DNA from: Acidobacteriota bacterium
GTDB taxonomy: Bacteria > Acidobacteriota > UBA6911
NCBI GenBank assembly: GCA_012719455.1
Contig: JAAYAJ010000029.1
Coordinates: forward strand, 1-39,076
Direction: 5' to 3'
DNA length: 39,076 nt
Position 1 is the stretch's first letter. Each line of letters opens with the position of its first letter. A model generated the notes under the pieces. The model did not search any database. It worked only from the letters and a program-made list of their open reading frames with translations, and was not told where the DNA came from. This document shows, piece by piece, positions 26,100-34,498 of this stretch. Both the position numbers and the translations under genes were made by a program.

Positions 26100-27350
26100 T
26101 CAGAAACCGTCGATTTTCGGGGCGTCCGCTTCGGGGAGCCCGAGAACGATCCTGACGGAAGCGCCCGTGCGCCGGAGTGCATGAAACTCGCCGTCCTCCA
26201 CGAAGGAGAACCTTTCGGGGAGGGTTTCCCTTCGGGCGGCGCGGGGATTCCGCTTCTCAAACCAGGCCTGTACCGCCTCGGCAAACTTGGCGGCGTCCTC
26301 CTCCGTGTCCCATTCGGTCAGGAGCAGGACGGCTGTTTTCCCGGCCCGGTTTTCCACGAGCACCGCCTCGTCCCCTCCCCAGCCCAGCGCGGCCTTGTGC
26401 GCCCGCTCGTCCGTCAGGTGGAGGCCGAGCAGCCGCCCCAGGCCGAATTCCCCCATCACCCGCTTGTGGGCCACCTGCCACCCTGCTCCCAGCGCCGCGG
26501 CCCAGGGGGCGGCGTCCACCGGCCGGGGACGGTCGCGCGTTTGCAGATATTTTTCCGGGTGCATGATCTGCTCGGTCGATTCCGGCAGGTCGGCGTAGAT
26601 GTCGTTGACGGCGTCCCAGGACGGTTTGTGCTTCCAGACCTGCTGCAGGAAGGAGGGGCCGTAGCCGTAAGGGAACATCAGGCTTTCCTGCAGGAACGCG
26701 GGGGCGAGCTTCAGGACCTCGTAATGGGACTTCATCGCCTCCATCTGCGCCTGCATGACGAAGGCCAGGTTGGGCAGGTCCGCGAAATGCCGTTTTTGCG
26801 GGGCCACCAGGTGCTGGAGCATCACCGCGGTGCTGTCCCCCTCGATGAAGGCCTTGCGCGCCAGGGCCTGGTCGGCGTTCCCCTCCCTCCCGCTCTCCGC
26901 GAGGATGGATTCCACGTCAAAATGCTGGTCCTGCAGCGCCAGGGCGATTTCATGCACCAGGACGTGCTCCTGTTCGGGCGCCGGCAGCCAGGAGGCGATC
27001 CAGAGGGTTTTGCGCTCCGGGTCGTACACGCTCTCCACCTGCTCCGAGCGGAGCTGCGCCATTGTCTCCCCGTATGCGACCCCTGCGGGGATGAGGCCGA
27101 GCCTTTGCAGCAGCTTTTCTTCCCGGAGCGTGGATTCGGAGGCGATACCGGCGCGGGCGCGCTCCGCGAGCAGGGCGCGGATTTCGGCATGCGCCTTGAG
27201 TTCCTTCCGGATGGGGGCCCGGGGGACGAGTCCCCGCAGGCGCGCCACCGTGCCGGCGAGTCGTTCCGCTGTCTCCCCGAGCGGTTCCTCCGCCGCAAAC
27301 CCGTTGCAAGCCAGGATCACCGCCATCCCCAGGACCGCCTGAATCCTCAT
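26100..27350 (-). CDS. Exported metalloprotease-like protein with degenerate HExxH site
   Basis: 416 residues from the ATG at 27350 (GGGGGA six bases upstream; the ATG at 27356 is too close to it). A Sec signal (MRIQAVLGMAVILACNGFAA) comes first. The core VYDPERKTLWIAS, LVHEIALALQDQHFDVES and FIEGDSTAVMLQHL follows the order of a group of putative zinc peptidases whose motif is normally HExxHALQDQHFD with a downstream EGDA. Here the second metal-binding histidine is Leu137 (His133 and Glu134 remain), encoded by CTG. If the alignment is right the protein should not bind catalytic zinc normally and may be a pseudo-enzyme. I know no named family for certain. It is divergent from nuoA. Confidence 0.75.
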   Translation of the reverse strand: MRIQAVLGMAVILACNGFAAEEPLGETAERLAGTVARLRGLVPRAPIRKELKAHAEIRALLAERARAGIASESTLREEKLLQRLGLIPAGVAYGETMAQLRSEQVESVYDPERKTLWIASWLPAPEQEHVLVHEIALALQDQHFDVESILAESGREGNADQALARKAFIEGDSTAVMLQHLVAPQKRHFADLPNLAFVMQAQMEAMKSHYEVLKLAPAFLQESLMFPYGYGPSFLQQVWKHKPSWDAVNDIYADLPESTEQIMHPEKYLQTRDRPRPVDAAPWAAALGAGWQVAHKRVMGEFGLGRLLGLHLTDERAHKAALGWGGDEAVLVENRAGKTAVLLLTEWDTEEDAAKFAEAVQAWFEKRNPRAARRETLPERFSFVEDGEFHALRRTGASVRIVLGLPEADAPKIDGF

Positions 27351-27430
27351 CGTCATCCCCCGCAGTGGTCAGATCATAGTGTCCGGCGGCGGGGCAGTCA
27401 ATGGCCCGGTCGGGGGCGGGGCCGAATGGA

Positions 27431-27460
27431 TTGATTTCCGGGCTCACGCGATGCTAAATT
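27431..27460 (+). promoter_or_regulatory. Candidate promoter of the nuoACGH operon
   Basis: TTGATT (27431-27436), an 18-base spacer and TAAATT (27455-27460). Transcription would begin at about 27467-27468, the nuoA ATG itself, and no Shine-Dalgarno-like run precedes that ATG. This suggests a leaderless message. The boxes match the consensus moderately. Confidence 0.4.
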
Positions 27461-27467
27461 GGTCGGC

Positions 27468-27821
27468 ATGAACCCGCTGATTCCCCTGGCCGTCATGGCG
27501 CTCCTGGTTGCCGGCATCGTCGCACTCTTCATCCTGGCGTCGGTCTTCCTCGGACCCGGAAAACGCCATCCGGTCAAGGATACACCTTTCGAATGCGGCA
27601 TCCCCTCCGAGGGGTTTGCCGGCGGGCGCATGCACATCGGATACTACATCATGGCCATGCTCTTTGTCGTCTTCGACGTGGAACTGGCTTTTCTCTTTCC
27701 CTGGGCCGCCGCCCTGCGGGGGCTGGGGTGGTTCGGTTTCGTCGCCATGTTCCTTTTTATCGCGGTGATCGGCGCGGGCTTCGCCTACGCTTGGAAGATG
27801 GGCGCGCTCGAATGGGAATGA
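27468..27821 (+). CDS. nuoA: NADH-quinone oxidoreductase subunit A
   Basis: 117 residues with three membrane helices. The TM1-TM2 loop carries the conserved cysteine region DTPFECG, followed by HIGYYIMAMLFVVFDVELAF, the hallmark of NuoA/ND3 at the junction of the membrane and peripheral arms of complex I. The ATG at 27468 was preferred over a TTG at 27459. There is no clear ribosome site, and a candidate promoter ends just upstream. Its stop overlaps the nuoC start (ATGA), so there is no room for nuoB, which normally follows. Confidence 0.93.
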   Translation: MNPLIPLAVMALLVAGIVALFILASVFLGPGKRHPVKDTPFECGIPSEGFAGGRMHIGYYIMAMLFVVFDVELAFLFPWAAALRGLGWFGFVAMFLFIAVIGAGFAYAWKMGALEWE

Positions 27822-28336
27822 ACGGGGAAACGCCGGAGATCGTCCTTGCGCTGCTGACGGAAACGTTTCCCGAGGGCATCGTCGACACTTGCGCGCCCCT
27901 CGGGGAAGCGACGGCCGTGGTCCGTTCCGGGTTCCTGGTCCGCGTGGTCGATTTCCTGAAAAATGACCCGCGCCTCCGCTTCGACTTCCTGGTCGACATT
28001 ACCGCCGTCGACCGGGGTCCCGTGCCCGGAGGCGGTGCGCCCGGGGAGGAAGACCACAGGTTCACCGTCGTTTACCATCTCCTCTCCCTGCCGTTCAGGC
28101 GCCGCCTGCGCCTCGAGGTCCCGGCAGGGGGGGCGGAACCCGAGGTCGATTCCCTGACGCCCCTGTGGGGATCGGCCAACTGGCTCGAGCGCGAGGTGTG
28201 GGACATGTTCGGCATCCGGTTCCGGGGACACCACGACCTGAGGCGCATCCTGATGTACGAGGAGTTCGAGGGGCATCCGCTGCGCAAGGACTACCCGGTC
28301 GACCGGCGCCAGCCGCTGATCGGACCGAAAAACTGA
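27818..28336 (+). CDS. nuoC: NADH-quinone oxidoreductase subunit C (30 kDa)
   Basis: 172 residues from the ATG at 27818 overlapping the nuoA stop; an ATG at 27812 would add two residues. The family signature is clear: LDIT-type strand FDFLVDITAVD, the WGSANWLEREVWDMFGI block, then LRRILMYEEFEGHPLRKDYP. NuoC is a peripheral-arm subunit that packs against NuoD and NuoB. An insert with acidic and glycine residues (PVPGGGAPGEEDH) is found before the central strands. It is not fused to NuoD, and no nuoD follows; nuoG starts seven bases after the stop. Confidence 0.95.
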   Translation: MNGETPEIVLALLTETFPEGIVDTCAPLGEATAVVRSGFLVRVVDFLKNDPRLRFDFLVDITAVDRGPVPGGGAPGEEDHRFTVVYHLLSLPFRRRLRLEVPAGGAEPEVDSLTPLWGSANWLEREVWDMFGIRFRGHHDLRRILMYEEFEGHPLRKDYPVDRRQPLIGPKN

Positions 28337-28343
28337 GGAGAGC

Positions 28344-29975
28344 ATGCGGGAATCGGTGTCTCTGACCATCGACGGACAGGAAATCCGGGCGCCGAAGGGG
28401 ATGGCGGTGCTCGAGGCGGCCAAAATCGCCGGCATCCGGATTCCCCATTACTGCTACCACGCCGGGCTCGAGGTGGTGGGGAGCTGCCGGATGTGCCTGG
28501 TGGAGATCGAAAAATCTCCCAAGCTGCAGCCGTCGTGCGCCACCCCGGTCGCCGAGGGGATGGTCGTGCGCACCACGACGCCCCAGGCTATCGAAAACCG
28601 CCGCTCGGTGCTGGAGTTCCTGCTGGCCAACCACCCCATGGACTGCCCCGTCTGCGACCAGGCGGGCGAATGCGAACTGCAGAACTACTACATGGCCCAC
28701 GGGCGGTTCGACGCGCGCCACGACGAGGACAAGACCAAGCGTAAGAAGGCCGTCGTCCTCGGCCCGCACATCATGCTGGACCAGGAGCGGTGCATCCTCT
28801 GCACGCGGTGCGTGCGCTTTACCCGCGACATCGCCCGGACCGCGGAGCTGGGCGTCATCTCGCGGGGGCACAGGAGCGTGATCGACGTCTTCCCCGGGCG
28901 GGAACTGAACAACGCCTATTCGGGGAATGTGGCCGATCTCTGCCCCGTCGGCGCCCTGACCGACCGGGATTTCCGTTTCCAGTGCCGGGTCTGGTTTTTG
29001 GGGAGCGCGCCCTCGATCTGTCCCGGATGCAGCCGGGGATGCAACATCGAGATCCACTACAACCGGCGGTTCAACCCGCGCTACCACGACCGCCGGGTGC
29101 ACCGCCTGAAGCCCCGGTGGAACCCGGAGGTCAACGGCTTCTGGATCTGCGACGAGGGGCGGTACGCCTATCGCGCCATCGACGCCCCGGACCGGTTGAA
29201 GGTTCCCGCGCTCAGGCGGGAGGGCGGGTTGCGCCGGGCCTCTTGGCCGGAGGCGCTCGGCGAGGCGGCCGGCGCGCTCCAGGGCGTGCTCGAAGCCTTC
29301 GGGCCCGGGGGCGCGGCGGTCATGGTTTCGCCGCAGATGAGCGACGAGGAGCTCTTCCTCGCCCGGCGGCTGTTCGGGGAGCGCCTTGGGATCGAGCGCA
29401 TCGCGGGACGCGCGCCCGCCCCCGCCAGCGCCTTTGACGACGGCCTCCTCGTCCGGGCCGACAAAAACCCGAACACCCGGGGGATGAACATCGTGTTCCC
29501 CGGCGTGGGCGACTGCCGCGACCTCATCGAGGCGTGCGCCGGAGGGAGCGTCCGCTACCTCCATATCTTCGGGCACGACCTGGCGCGCTGGAACGACCCC
29601 GGGCGGCTCGCCGAAGCCCTGCGGCAGGTGGAGTGCGTGGTCTTCGAGGGGGCTTGGGATTCCCCCACCGCCCGGCTGGCGGACGTGGTGCTCCCGGCCG
29701 CCGTCTATGCGGAAAAGGACGGGACCTTCGTCAATTTCCAGGGGCGGGTCCAGCGCTTCGAACCGGCTGTCCCCCCGCCGGGGGAGGCCCTGACCGATCT
29801 CGACATCCTCGCGCGGCTTGCGAGTGCACTGGAGGCGGGTCCGTTCGAGTCCACGGCGTCCGGACTGTTCGGAGAGCTCGCTCGGCGGGTGCCGGAGTTC
29901 TCCTCCCTGACCTGGCAGGCGCTGGGCCCCATGGGCCGGTGGCTTGCCGATGCGGGAAACGACCATGCTGTTTGA
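28344..29975 (+). CDS. nuoG: NADH-quinone oxidoreductase subunit G, short form
   Basis: 543 residues, against about 900 in E. coli. Iron-sulfur ligands are complete: [2Fe-2S] Cys37/48/51/65, the His97-Cys101/104/110 cluster, Cys150/153/156/200, and the fourth cluster Cys226/229/233/269 (N7), which many species have lost. From about 280 to the end is a shortened molybdopterin-oxidoreductase-like domain without cofactor motifs. It should relay electrons from NuoEF toward NuoI/NuoB, none of which is encoded here. TGAGGAG lies directly before the ATG. The 3' end overlaps nuoH by 11 bases. The short form could also belong to a formate- or hydrogen-dependent relative of complex I. Confidence 0.93.
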   Translation: MRESVSLTIDGQEIRAPKGMAVLEAAKIAGIRIPHYCYHAGLEVVGSCRMCLVEIEKSPKLQPSCATPVAEGMVVRTTTPQAIENRRSVLEFLLANHPMDCPVCDQAGECELQNYYMAHGRFDARHDEDKTKRKKAVVLGPHIMLDQERCILCTRCVRFTRDIARTAELGVISRGHRSVIDVFPGRELNNAYSGNVADLCPVGALTDRDFRFQCRVWFLGSAPSICPGCSRGCNIEIHYNRRFNPRYHDRRVHRLKPRWNPEVNGFWICDEGRYAYRAIDAPDRLKVPALRREGGLRRASWPEALGEAAGALQGVLEAFGPGGAAVMVSPQMSDEELFLARRLFGERLGIERIAGRAPAPASAFDDGLLVRADKNPNTRGMNIVFPGVGDCRDLIEACAGGSVRYLHIFGHDLARWNDPGRLAEALRQVECVVFEGAWDSPTARLADVVLPAAVYAEKDGTFVNFQGRVQRFEPAVPPPGEALTDLDILARLASALEAGPFESTASGLFGELARRVPEFSSLTWQALGPMGRWLADAGNDHAV

Positions 29976-31047
29976 CGTGACCGCCGTATTGGCCAAAACG
30001 CTCCTGGTCCTCGGCGCCGTGTTGGGGTTGACATCGCTGCTGACCTGGATGGAACGCAAGCAGTCGGCCGTGATGCAGGACCGCCTCGGCGCCAACCGCG
30101 CCTCCATCCTGGGCGTGCGCGCCTTCGGCCTGGTCCACATCTTTTCCGACGCCCTCAAGATGTTTTTCAAGGAGGACTACGTGCCGCCGGGCGGGGACCG
30201 GATCCTGCACACGGCCGCCCCCTGCATCGCCCTCTTTTTCGCGCTGATGAGCTTCGCCGTCATCCCCTTCGGCGACACCCTCACCCTGGCCGGCCGCGAC
30301 ATCCCGCTGCAGGTGCTCCCGCTCAACGCCGGGATCCTGTTCGTCTTCGCCATGACTTCGCTCGGGATTTACGGCACGTTCCTGGCCGGGATCAGCTCCA
30401 ACAACAAGTATGCCTTCCTCGGGGGGCTGCGCGCCTCCAGCCAGATGATCAGCTACGAGATCACCATGGGGGCCACCCTCATCGGTCTCCTGATGATCTT
30501 CGGCACCCTCGACCTGCAAGAGATCAACCGCGCCCAGGGGGACCTCCTCTGGGGCTGGCTCCCGAAATGGGGCGTCGTGCTGCAGCCGTTCGGGTTCCTC
30601 CTCTTCCTCATCGCCGGGATGGCCGAAACCAAGCGGGTGCCCTTCGACCTGCCGGAGGGGGAATCGGAGATCGTGGGCTATTTCGTTGAATACAGCAGCA
30701 TGAAGTTCGGCGCCTTCTTCATGACCGACTTCATCGAGACGATCCTCATCGCGGCCCTCATCGCCACCCTCTTCTTCGGGGGGTGGCAGGTCCCTTTCCT
30801 CCAATCCGACGGTTTCCACCTTCCCGGGGGGGCGCACCTCGCCCTGGGGCACCTGGCCGTGGTCCTGCTGCAGGCGGCGGCGCTGGGGCTGAAGGTCTTC
30901 TTCTTCTGCTGGTTGCTGTTGCTGATCCGCTGGACGCTCCCCCGCTTCCGGTACGATCAGCTGATGCGGTTCGGGTGGAAGTTCCTGCTGCCGGCTTCGA
31001 TCCTCAACATCTTCGTGACCGCCTTCGTCCTCCTCCTGCTGAGGTAA
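29965..31047 (+). CDS. nuoH: NADH-quinone oxidoreductase subunit H
   Basis: 360 residues (E. coli 325) with eight or nine membrane helices. Conserved loops are WMERKQSAVMQDRLGANRA, GSKYAFLG-type SNNKYAFLGGLRASSQMISY, and AETKRVPFDLPEGESEIVGY, which form the quinone channel entrance at the foot of the peripheral arm. The ATG at 29965 (GGGAAA seven bases upstream) overlaps nuoG by 11 bases; upstream alternative starts have no ribosome site. The extra length is mostly a loop of about 20 residues before the last helices (SDGFHLPGGAHLALGH). It is the last gene of the operon and converges with the acyl-ligase gene, with four bases between. Confidence 0.95.
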   Translation: MLFDVTAVLAKTLLVLGAVLGLTSLLTWMERKQSAVMQDRLGANRASILGVRAFGLVHIFSDALKMFFKEDYVPPGGDRILHTAAPCIALFFALMSFAVIPFGDTLTLAGRDIPLQVLPLNAGILFVFAMTSLGIYGTFLAGISSNNKYAFLGGLRASSQMISYEITMGATLIGLLMIFGTLDLQEINRAQGDLLWGWLPKWGVVLQPFGFLLFLIAGMAETKRVPFDLPEGESEIVGYFVEYSSMKFGAFFMTDFIETILIAALIATLFFGGWQVPFLQSDGFHLPGGAHLALGHLAVVLLQAAALGLKVFFFCWLLLLIRWTLPRFRYDQLMRFGWKFLLPASILNIFVTAFVLLLLR

Positions 31048-31051
31048 CGAA

Positions 31052-33763
31052 TCACTCTGCTAGCAGGCGGGCCACCTCCCGGTACAGCCGGTCGGTATCC
31101 TCGGCGTAGGCGTCGCCGCCGGCCGGGGGGCCGGGCGGGATGGGGGCGCCGAAGGTGATCCGGACCTTGTGCGGGCGGATGCGCAAACTGCCGCGGGGCC
31201 ACACGGCGTGGGTCCCGTCGATGGCGGCGGGGACCATGGGGACGCCCAGTTCGCGCGCGAGGATGGCCGCCCCCTTCTTGAAGTCCTGGAGCTTCCCGTC
31301 GTAGGAACGCCCCCCCTCGGGGAAGATGCAGAGGATCAGCCCCCGCCTGAGGCCGGCCGCTCCCGCCTTCATGGCGCGCAGGAGGTGGGCGTCGGGGTCG
31401 ACGGGAACGATGTTGGTGAGCCGGGCGGCCAGCTTCATCGGCCGGGAGGTGAACAGCATACTGTAGCCGACGAAGAACATCCTCCGGAACAGGCCGAAGG
31501 GGAGGATGGAGACCAGGACGAAGGGGTCGAGGTAGCTCTGGTGGTTGGGGCAGACGAGGTAGGGTCCCTGCGCCGGCAGGTTCCCGATGCCCCGTGTTTC
31601 CAGCCTCAGCAGCGGGAGAAACAGGAGGTAGTACAGGAGCCGGGCGAGCAGGTATTTGACCAGGGAGAGGACCGGGCCCGAGACGGGCGGCTCGTCCGAC
31701 GAAGACCCGGCTGCGAGGATCGTTTTCCAGTTCTGGCGGGAGGCCGCCCCGCCCCCCTCGCCCGCCCCCGCCTGCCGCTGGAGGCCGCGGACCAGGTCGG
31801 CCACCGTGAAGATTTCGGCGCCGAAATCCTCCGGCAGGGCGAGCTCGAGTCTCTGTTCCAGGCTGGCGAGCAGCTCCACCTTTTCCATGGAATCGAAACC
31901 GAGGTCCAGCTCCAGGTTCATCGCCGGGTGGAGGGCCGCTTCCCGGTGATGGGTCTCGGCGAGGCAGCGGGCGACCTCCCGCCCGACGGCCGATTCCATC
32001 AGGGCCCGGTCGGCCGCGCTCACCGCGACCGGCTCCGCCGCGATTTCCCCTTCCCGCAGCTGTCCGCTTTCCACCATCCGTTTCAGTTCGAGCCGCTTGA
32101 TCTTCCGGGTCGTGGTCCGCGGCAGCGGCTCGGACTGGAGCTGGTAGCTCATCAGGCGCTTGTAGCGGGGGAGCCGGTTGGAGAGCGCGGCGATCTCGTC
32201 GCGCAGGATTTCCCGCGTGTTGGCGATCTTCCTGGATTTCAGGTAGTCGAAATCGGGGACGACGACGGCGTGCAGCCGCTCCCCGCGCTCCTGCGGGGAG
32301 ACCACCCCGATGACGGCGATCTCCCGGATCGCGGGGCAACGGCCGTAGTACGTCTCCAGCTCGTCCGGGTAGACGTTCTTCCCGTTGGCGAGCACGATGA
32401 CTTCCTTCCTGCGCCCCGTGACGAACAGGTTCCCGCCCGCGTCCAGGCGCCCGAGGTCCCCGGTGCGAAACCAGCCGTCGAGGAAGGCTTCGCGCGTGGC
32501 TTCGGGGTTGCGGTAGTAATCGCGCATGACGACGGGGCCGTGGACCAGGATCTCCCCCACGCCGGCCTCGTCCGGATCAGCGATCTTGAGGTCCGTGCCC
32601 GGGAGCGCCGGCCCCACCGAGCCGATCACGTTGCTTTCGACCGGCGTGACCGTGCAGGCTCCCGTGGTTTCGGTCAGGCCGTACCCCTGGAGGATGGTAA
32701 AGCCCAAGTCGTGAAAAAACCGGGCCACCGCGGGATCGAAGGCGGAGCCGCCGCTGATGAAGAGGCGCAGCTTCGCCCCGAAACTGCGGTGAATCCGGGC
32801 GAAGAGGCGGGGGCCCAGGTTGAGGCCGAGGGCGCTTCGGCTGAAGCGGTTCAGCCGGAGCAGCGCGTGAAAAGCCCGGCGCACGGCCGCCGGTTTGTTT
32901 GCCAACTCCTCATGGATCCGGTTGTGGAAGAGATAGAAAAACTGGGGCACCGTGACCAGGATCGTGATGCCCGCTTCCTCGAGCGCCGCGAGGATTTCCG
33001 TCCGGCGGAGCGTGTCGGCGAACACCACCTGCCCCCCAAGGTAGAGGGGGATCAGGACGTTGATCACCGAGGCCAGCACGTGCTGCAACGGCAGCAGGCA
33101 GAGGAACGCCTCGTCGTCCCGGAGCGGAATGACGCCGAGCGTGCCTTCGATTTCGGAGAGGATGTTGCCGTGGGTGAGGCACACTCCTTTCGGGGTCCCG
33201 GTGGTTCCCGAGGTGTAGATGATCGTGGCGAGGTCGGAGGGGAGGCAGCGCGGCAACGGGGGAGGGTCGGGCAGCGCCGCGGCCCACTCGAGGAATTCCG
33301 CGAGTTCCCGGCGCGTCCCCTGCTTTTCCGGGAGCGGGTCGAAAGAGATCACCTGCCGCCGCGCCCCCTCTCCTTCCAGGGCCTGCTCGAGTCTTTCCCT
33401 CAACCCCCCGCTCACGAAGATCACCCGCGAATCGGAGTCGAGGATCAGCCGGAGCCACTCCTCGGGTGAGATCTGGGTGTCCAGGGGGACCGCGACCATC
33501 CCGGAGAGATAGACCCCGAGGTAGGTCGTCACCCATTCCGGGCGGTTTTCGGAGAGGATGGCCACTCGGCTCAAGGGCTCCAGGCCGAGGGCGAGCAGGC
33601 CGTGGGCGGCCGAGCGGGCCTCGGCATGGGCTTCGCGGTAGGAGACGGAGATGTAGCCCCCCGGAATTTTGAGCCGGAACGCGGTCCGGTCCGGGACGCG
33701 GAGCGCCCTCGCTTCGAAATGATCGTTGAATGTCGCCGGTTCATTGCGGGGGAGTGGTGTCAT
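31052..33763 (-). CDS. Three-domain fusion: acyl adenylating ligase - acyl carrier protein - PlsC acyltransferase
   Basis: 903 residues. Residues 1-560 are an AMP-forming long-chain acyl-CoA/acyl-ACP ligase (YTSGTTGTPKG 183-193, GYGLTETTGA 360-369, WFRTGDLGRL 431-440, conserved lysine in TTTRKIKR near 551-558). Residues about 585-665 are an acyl carrier domain with the phosphopantetheine serine in LGFDSMEKVE (Ser625). Residues about 700-903 are a 1-acylglycerol-phosphate acyltransferase-like domain with a hydrophobic lead, NHQSYLD (740-746) and FPEGGRS (814-820). This suggests a fatty acid is activated, loaded on the in-cis carrier and transferred to a lipid or other hydroxyl acceptor at the membrane. 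The acceptor is unknown. The E. coli Aas protein fuses the same activities in the opposite order. The ATG has a poor ribosome site; ccmH ends 16 bases upstream. Confidence 0.92.
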   Translation of the reverse strand: MTPLPRNEPATFNDHFEARALRVPDRTAFRLKIPGGYISVSYREAHAEARSAAHGLLALGLEPLSRVAILSENRPEWVTTYLGVYLSGMVAVPLDTQISPEEWLRLILDSDSRVIFVSGGLRERLEQALEGEGARRQVISFDPLPEKQGTRRELAEFLEWAAALPDPPPLPRCLPSDLATIIYTSGTTGTPKGVCLTHGNILSEIEGTLGVIPLRDDEAFLCLLPLQHVLASVINVLIPLYLGGQVVFADTLRRTEILAALEEAGITILVTVPQFFYLFHNRIHEELANKPAAVRRAFHALLRLNRFSRSALGLNLGPRLFARIHRSFGAKLRLFISGGSAFDPAVARFFHDLGFTILQGYGLTETTGACTVTPVESNVIGSVGPALPGTDLKIADPDEAGVGEILVHGPVVMRDYYRNPEATREAFLDGWFRTGDLGRLDAGGNLFVTGRRKEVIVLANGKNVYPDELETYYGRCPAIREIAVIGVVSPQERGERLHAVVVPDFDYLKSRKIANTREILRDEIAALSNRLPRYKRLMSYQLQSEPLPRTTTRKIKRLELKRMVESGQLREGEIAAEPVAVSAADRALMESAVGREVARCLAETHHREAALHPAMNLELDLGFDSMEKVELLASLEQRLELALPEDFGAEIFTVADLVRGLQRQAGAGEGGGAASRQNWKTILAAGSSSDEPPVSGPVLSLVKYLLARLLYYLLFLPLLRLETRGIGNLPAQGPYLVCPNHQSYLDPFVLVSILPFGLFRRMFFVGYSMLFTSRPMKLAARLTNIVPVDPDAHLLRAMKAGAAGLRRGLILCIFPEGGRSYDGKLQDFKKGAAILARELGVPMVPAAIDGTHAVWPRGSLRIRPHKVRITFGAPIPPGPPAGGDAYAEDTDRLYREVARLLAE

Positions 33764-33779
33764 GGGGAGCGTATCCGGC

Positions 33780-34259
33780 CTAGATGTCCAATTCCTTGAG
33801 TTCCTGTTCGATCACGGCGTCGAAACGGGCGTCGGCCGGCAGGGGTGGAGCGGCTGGTGCTGCCGGGGCGGAGCGGCGCCGCTTCCGGAGTAGGAGGAAA
33901 AGGTATCCCCCGCCCGCGATCAAGGCGGCCCAGGGGAGCAGGTATGCCAAGGCGTTGATCCCGCGCGCGCGCGGCGTGGCCAGGATCCGCTCGCCGTACC
34001 GGGCGACGAAATGATCGAGGATGTCGCGTTTCGTCTGCCCCGCGGCCACCATGGCGCGCACCTCCCGCCGCATCTGTTCCGACACCTCGGAGTAATGCTG
34101 CGAGATCGGCTGGTTCCAGCAGCAGGGGGCGATCAGGGTGTCTTCGATTTCGCGGATGAGGCGCTCGTTCCCCGCGCCCCGGGCGGAGAGGTGCCCGGGG
34201 AGGAAAAGCCAGGCTGCAAGGAGGGTGATGAAGACGGGGAATCGGATCGGGCGTTTCAT
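33780..34259 (-). CDS. CcmH/NrfF/CycL-type cytochrome c maturation protein with CC motif
   Basis: 159 residues from the ATG at 34259 (AAGGAGAG upstream; the longer frame to 34343 adds a non-signal leader). Signal peptide, then the CcmH core: IEDTLIAPCCWNQPISQHYSEV, VRAMVAAGQTKRDILDHFVARYGERIL, then a membrane helix and a cytoplasmic tail. CcmH normally holds apocytochrome c through an LRCxxCQ motif; here the cysteines are adjacent (Cys45-Cys46). I believe this variant exists in other bacteria, but it implies different thiol chemistry. No other ccm gene is nearby. It is the first gene of a two-gene transcript with the acyl-ligase fusion, a functionally odd pairing. Confidence 0.85.
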   Translation of the reverse strand: MKRPIRFPVFITLLAAWLFLPGHLSARGAGNERLIREIEDTLIAPCCWNQPISQHYSEVSEQMRREVRAMVAAGQTKRDILDHFVARYGERILATPRARGINALAYLLPWAALIAGGGYLFLLLRKRRRSAPAAPAAPPLPADARFDAVIEQELKELDI

Positions 34260-34302
34260 GGAATCGGTCGCTCTCCTTGTCGGGTGCCAGGGTTCATCAT
34301 CG

Positions 34303-34330
34303 AGTGTACCCCGAAGCCGCGCGGACGCAA
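34303..34330 (-). promoter_or_regulatory. Probable promoter of ccmH
   Basis: Minus-strand TTGCGT (34325-34330), 16-base spacer and TACACT (34303-34308), 43 bases before the ccmH ATG. The boxes match sigma-70 consensus at most key positions. Confidence 0.45.
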
Positions 34331-34422
34331 AGCTGCAAACCATCCGCGGCGCTCGACGGCCGGCATCGTGCCGGGCCGGAGACGGAGCGCGAAAATAATC
34401 GGACCTCCGTGTGCCGGGAATG

Positions 34423-34428
34423 TATACT
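34423..34428 (+). promoter_or_regulatory. Possible -10 box for the GlmU-like/glmM/nagB-like operon
   Basis: TATACT on the plus strand lies about 70 bases before the first ATG of the operon in the divergent spacer. A TCGGAC (34399-34404) 18 bases upstream is a weak -35. Placement is the main support. Confidence 0.3.
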
Positions 34429-34498
34429 GGAACCCTCCGGCCGTGTCGAAGTGGACCAGGTCCGGATTGAACCGGCGCAGGATGGAGAGAGTCCCCGG

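Noticed and set aside
31169-33469. 766-codon plus-strand frame opposite the acyl-ligase fusion
   Set aside because: Shadow frame; the minus strand has three complete enzymatic domains.
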